From contig QHYP01000202.1 in NCBI GenBank assembly GCA_003224195.1, forward strand, positions 1 to 25,074: a stretch of DNA of 25,074 bases. The letters are read 5' to 3'. The notes below the pieces were generated by a model. The model was not told the origin of the DNA. It saw only the letters and a program-made list of their open reading frames with translations, and made no database searches. Position numbers and translations under genes: made by a program. The DNA is from Acidobacteriota bacterium (GTDB lineage: Bacteria > Acidobacteriota > Terriglobia > Acidiferrales > UBA7541). Of this stretch, positions 22,004 through 25,074 are shown in pieces; positions within the stretch are counted from its first letter, which is position 1; each line of letters opens with the position of its first letter.

Positions 22004-24598
22004 ATGGCCGCGCCCCGCACGCTCATGACTCAGCTCAGCACTCCACTTGCGCATCTCTACGCGGACTGTGAGGCGCGGCGCGTGCGCATCCGGCAGGAAT
22101 TCGAGTCCCGCTGGAACGCACGCGAGACCCTATCCGCGCTTTGCCAGCTCGCCGATGATTCGGTCGTGCAGATTCACGACGCGCTCTTCCCGCAGAGCCG
22201 CCGTGCGCGAAAGGGTTTTTCCTTGCTTGCCGTAGGCGGTTACGGGCGGCGAATGCTTTTCCCCTATTCCGATCTCGATCTCCTATTCCTGTTCGAACAC
22301 CAGCGCGATGAGAGGCGCTTGCATTCGTCCATCGCCGAGCTTTCGCGCAACCTGTGGGACCTGGGCTTCCGGGTCAGCTCCGCCGGGCGCACGATCGAAG
22401 AGTGCAAGCGAATCGAAGAGGACAACGCGGAGTTCCACCTAGCATTGCTGGACCGGCGCTTCATGGGCGGCGATCGCGAGCTCTATGACAGCCTGAATAC
22501 CCGAGTTCTACGGTCTGCCGAGAGAAGGGCGAAGAATTTTCTCACATGCGAACTCGCCCGGCTGACGCGCGAGCGGCACGCACGGTACGGCAACACAATC
22601 TTTCATCTGGAGCCGAACGCAAAAGAGGCACCGGGTGGATTGCGCGATTTTCACGCTTCGACCTGGCTCGAGGCTATCGCGAAGCGAGGGGAAGCGGAAA
22701 CGCGAAAACCACCGAAGGCCGAAGACTTCAACACGGAGGCTATCGAATTCATCAGCGGCGTACGCTGCTTTCTACACTATGCGAACGGACGCAACGACAA
22801 TTCCCTGACGTACGAGCTGCAGGCGGTCGCGGCGGGGCGTTCGCTGGGTGTGCCGGAAGGTACCGCGCGTGACCCGGCGGAGTGGATGCGCACGTATTTC
22901 CGCCACGCACGCACACTGAATCGCCAGTTGCTCCACAGGCTGGAGCTGCATGCTGACAGGCCATCCTTCTGGAGCAAACCGCGGGCGGCATGGGCGGCGC
23001 GTAGCGGGAAGCGTTTCCGCGAACGAGCGGGCCGGCTTGAAGTGGCTGTGGAAGACCCGCTTAAGACCCGGGAGGACGTCTTCGCCCTGCTGAGCGAGGC
23101 CGCGCGAACCGGCGTGCCGCTCTGCGGCGAAACCGAAGACGCCGTGCGACAGATCTGGAAGCGGGCGGGGGAAACAACTCCAGAGGCACCTTCTCTCTGG
23201 CCACAGCTCCGGGAACTGCTCGCGTCGGGCTATCCGGCGATTCCGCTGCGGACGATGCACCGGCTGGGATTGCTGGCCGAGGTGCTCCCGGAATTTCGCG
23301 CCATCGATGCGCTCGTCGTGCGCGATTTTTATCACCGCTACACGGTGGACGAGCATTCGTTGCGCACGATCGAGCATTTGCAGGACCTCGGTGAGCCAAA
23401 GGATGAGCGTGCGGCGCATTTCACCGATCTTTGGAAGTCGCTTGAAGGCCGCGAACTCCTCGTGCTTGCGTTGCTTCTCCATGACGTCGGAAAAGGCATG
23501 ACGGACCCGAATCATGTGATCGGGAGCCTCCAGGCGCTGGATTCCGCCGCGCTGCGATTTCAGCTCGACGCACAGGAAAAAGACGAAGTCTGTTTCTTGA
23601 TCGAGCACCATTTGGACATGTCCGCCACGCTGCTGCGGCGTGATATTTTCGATTCCGGAACCGTCGCAGCTTTTTCCCGGACCGTTTTGACCGTCGAGCG
23701 CCTGAGTCGTCTCTGCCTGATGACGTATGCGGACATTCATGCCGTCAACCCCGAGGCGCTGACACCCTGGAAAGCGGAGATGCTGTGGCAGCTATTCGCG
23801 GCGGCGTCGAATCACCTCAACCGGAGCATCGACCGTGACCGGCTGCACGCCTACCACGAAGCCACAGTGCTCGACGAGGTGGTGCGCCGCGCGGAGGGGG
23901 CGAAGCGCGCGGACATCGAAGCATTTCTGGAAGGCTTCCCGCGACGTTACCTGGCCGTGCATTCGCCTGCGGAGATTGCCGCGCACTTCTTGCTCTCGCA
24001 GAAGCTGGCCGCGGACCCGGTACAGATCGTGCTGAAAGCGAACCGGCACGCCTACTCCTTGACACTGCTCGCGCAGGACCGTCCGGCTTTGTTCGCGACC
24101 ATCGCGGGCGTTCTTGCGGGCTGGGGCATGAGCATCATGAAGGCAGACGCATTCGCGAACTCCGCAGGCGTCGTGCTGGACACGTTTCACTTTGTGGACC
24201 TGCACCGAACGCTGGAGCTGAACCCGAGTGAGGTCGCGCGCTTTCGCCGCAGCCTCACCGACGTGTTGTGCGGCCATGCGCCGCTCGAGCCACTGCTCAA
24301 AGCGAGGACACACGCAGCGCAGGCTAGGCCCCCAAAGCTCGCCGTGGCGACGAAAGTTCGCTTTGACGACGAGTCGTCGGCGCACTCGACGCTGCTTGAG
24401 ATCTTGACGCAGGACAGGGCCGGACTGCTCTATGAGATCGGCGCCATTTTATCGCGCCTCGGGTGCAATATCGAAGTCGCTTTGATCGACACGGAGGGCC
24501 TGAAGGCGATCGACGTTTTCTATCTCACGAAGAACGGTGGAAAGCTCACGCCGGATTTTCAGCACCGCATAGCTACGGAATTTTGGGGCCGGATCTAG
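22004..24598 (+). CDS. glnD: [Protein-PII] uridylyltransferase/uridylyl-removing enzyme
   Basis: An 864-residue bifunctional enzyme that adds UMP to PII Tyr51 when glutamine is low and removes it when glutamine is high. Domains in order: nucleotidyltransferase with GGYG (78-81) and DLD of the metal site (90-92); the PGGLRDFH block; an HD hydrolase domain with HDVGKG near 493 and EHHLDMS near 535; and two C-terminal ACT domains (about 683-760, YSLTLLAQDRPALFATIAGV; and 793-864, STLLEILTQDRAGLLYEIGA). The start is ATG 22004, since the frame's earlier ATGs overlap the PII gene; a later ATG at 22025 is possible. The ribosome site (AGGAAGG) is rather far upstream. It is 28 bases after PII and completes the amt-PII-glnD operon. 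Confidence 0.93.
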   Translation: MAAPRTLMTQLSTPLAHLYADCEARRVRIRQEFESRWNARETLSALCQLADDSVVQIHDALFPQSRRARKGFSLLAVGGYGRRMLFPYSDLDLLFLFEHQRDERRLHSSIAELSRNLWDLGFRVSSAGRTIEECKRIEEDNAEFHLALLDRRFMGGDRELYDSLNTRVLRSAERRAKNFLTCELARLTRERHARYGNTIFHLEPNAKEAPGGLRDFHASTWLEAIAKRGEAETRKPPKAEDFNTEAIEFISGVRCFLHYANGRNDNSLTYELQAVAAGRSLGVPEGTARDPAEWMRTYFRHARTLNRQLLHRLELHADRPSFWSKPRAAWAARSGKRFRERAGRLEVAVEDPLKTREDVFALLSEAARTGVPLCGETEDAVRQIWKRAGETTPEAPSLWPQLRELLASGYPAIPLRTMHRLGLLAEVLPEFRAIDALVVRDFYHRYTVDEHSLRTIEHLQDLGEPKDERAAHFTDLWKSLEGRELLVLALLLHDVGKGMTDPNHVIGSLQALDSAALRFQLDAQEKDEVCFLIEHHLDMSATLLRRDIFDSGTVAAFSRTVLTVERLSRLCLMTYADIHAVNPEALTPWKAEMLWQLFAAASNHLNRSIDRDRLHAYHEATVLDEVVRRAEGAKRADIEAFLEGFPRRYLAVHSPAEIAAHFLLSQKLAADPVQIVLKANRHAYSLTLLAQDRPALFATIAGVLAGWGMSIMKADAFANSAGVVLDTFHFVDLHRTLELNPSEVARFRRSLTDVLCGHAPLEPLLKARTHAAQARPPKLAVATKVRFDDESSAHSTLLEILTQDRAGLLYEIGAILSRLGCNIEVALIDTEGLKAIDVFYLTKNGGKLTPDFQHRIATEFWGRI

Positions 24599-24674
24599 GC
24601 CACTCCGTTACCTGCCGCATCCGGAGGCAGCTGAAACGGAGACGCAGGAGGCTCTCTTGGCGCAACCAGAAGGG

Positions 24675-24842
24675 TCAGGCGGTTCCGTGGCGCGCGGGCG
24701 TTTTGGAATCGGCGAAGGTCTCTGCCGCGATGGGGACAAACTGCCAATTGTAACTGGCGATTTGCAACGTCAGTGAGACCACGCCGAATGCACCGCCGTA
24801 GCCGACCTCGTCGCGAGCATACCAGCCCCTTGCGTTGAGGTG
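24675..24842 (-). pseudogene. C-terminal remnant of a metallophosphoesterase-like protein
   Basis: The minus strand after the tRNA 3' end reads about 55 residues, from HLNARGWYARDEVGYGGAFG through VVSLTLQIASYNWQFVPIAA to ETFADSKTPARHGTA and a TGA at 24675. The block GVVSLTL...YNWQFVPIA.ETFADS resembles the C-terminal segment of secreted metallophosphoesterases/alkaline phosphatases of the purple-acid-phosphatase kind (GVLKLTLHP.SYDWEFVPV.GKTFTDSG). The catalytic domain is absent, and the frame merges with antisense tRNA sequence upstream, so it is a truncated relic. It occupies most of the 264-base gap between glnD and the tRNA; nothing else is seen there. Confidence 0.45.
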
Positions 24843-24862
24843 AGGGCGAGGGCCGATGGAAC

Positions 24863-24938
24863 TGGTGGACGTGGCCGGGCTCGAACCGGCGACCCCCTGC
24901 TTGCAAAGCAGGTGCTCTCCCAACTGAGCTACACGCCC
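24863..24938 (-). tRNA. tRNA-Ala (anticodon TGC)
   Basis: A complete 76-base cloverleaf on the minus strand. The acceptor GGGCGTG pairs with CACGTCC (one G-U), the D stem GCTC/GAGC is intact, and the anticodon stem CCTGC/GCAGG surrounds loop TTTGCAA with anticodon TGC. The T arm is GCCGG TTCGAGC CCGGC, followed by discriminator A and an encoded CCA end (24863-24865). It is convergent with glnD. Confidence 0.95.
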
Positions 24939-24978
24939 GCGTACAATCCTATGATTCTAATGGATTTCTTGTGAGAAG

Positions 24979-25026
24979 GACCACCTGCTTTTTCTCCAGG
25001 TGCTCCCCGAGCCGAGCTAACCTCCC
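24979..25026 (-). pseudogene. Relic of a tRNA (5' three-quarters) upstream of tRNA-Ala
   Basis: On the minus strand 48 bases align without a gap to the first 48 bases of the neighbouring tRNA-Ala, 34 identical. Acceptor 5' arm (GGGAGGT), TA, D stem GCTC/GAGC, and anticodon stem CCTGG/GCAGG can be read in register. The loop AGAAAAA lacks the U33 needed for a functional anticodon, one stem pair is broken, and the sequence after position 48 has no T arm (no GTTC). It is 40 bases 5' of the real tRNA. It is probably a decayed tRNA gene of a former pair. Confidence 0.6.
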
Positions 25027-25074
25027 ACAACGGTGCAACCTTCATCTTGTCAAATAATTACAGCAATTTTCCAA

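Noticed and set aside
1..25074. CRISPR array, prophage or toxin-antitoxin system
   Set aside because: No regularly spaced repeats, phage genes or paired small toxin-antitoxin genes were seen; the small genes at 7944-8507 are a lipoprotein and a membrane protein without antitoxin features.

Overview
The window is GC-rich bacterial chromosome, densely packed, with most genes on the minus strand up to about 15.6 kb and a switch to mainly plus-strand genes after about 17.2 kb. The gene mix suggests an Acidobacteriota-like soil bacterium: proteins combining a PilZ-like or FlgO-like part with a TonB C-terminus, a secreted M28 peptidase, a stand-alone Tat-exported isoquinoline 1-oxidoreductase-type large subunit, an MglA GTPase and a YvcK protein. 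This taxonomic guess rests on protein style only; no rRNA is present.

Left part (1-7.5 kb, minus strand, read from right to left): an NAD(P)-linked glutamate dehydrogenase with a good promoter, a class II aldolase-family enzyme, an AlkZ-like winged-helix protein, an ankyrin-repeat protein, a Tat-exported molybdopterin oxidoreductase large subunit, a secreted PEBP-family protein, and the 5' part of ruvA, which is cut by the window edge.

Middle part (7.5-15.6 kb): a gene-poor stretch with a broken C-terminal gene fragment, a small lipoprotein plus small membrane protein pair behind a consensus-like promoter, a zinc-ribbon membrane protein, a secreted M28 peptidase starting at TTG, a large PilZ-like/TonB fusion, a short carboxymuconolactone-decarboxylase-like gene that may be a remnant, yvcK (TTG start) and a TPR protein.

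At 15674-17056 lies a complete insertion sequence with an intact DDE transposase of the ISNCY/IS1202 type. It has terminal inverted repeats, repeated subterminal motifs and a 16-bp target duplication. It sits exactly against the -35 box of the TPR gene.

Right part (17.2-25 kb): an mglA-type GTPase with a promoter containing a dyad, a FlgO-like/TonB secreted protein convergent with it, a lone STAS-domain protein, endonuclease V divergent from it, and an amt-PII-glnD nitrogen-sensing operon. The operon carries the ammonium channel, the PII signal protein with its T-loop tyrosine, and the bifunctional enzyme that modifies PII. With the glutamate dehydrogenase far to the left, this is the main nitrogen theme of the window. 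The right edge has tRNA-Ala(TGC), a tRNA relic just 5' of it, and a metallophosphoesterase-like C-terminal remnant just 3' of it.

I did not find a clear new multi-gene system. The most distinctive items are the well-delimited insertion sequence with its promoter-flush insertion, the tRNA relic, and the two hybrid TonB proteins.
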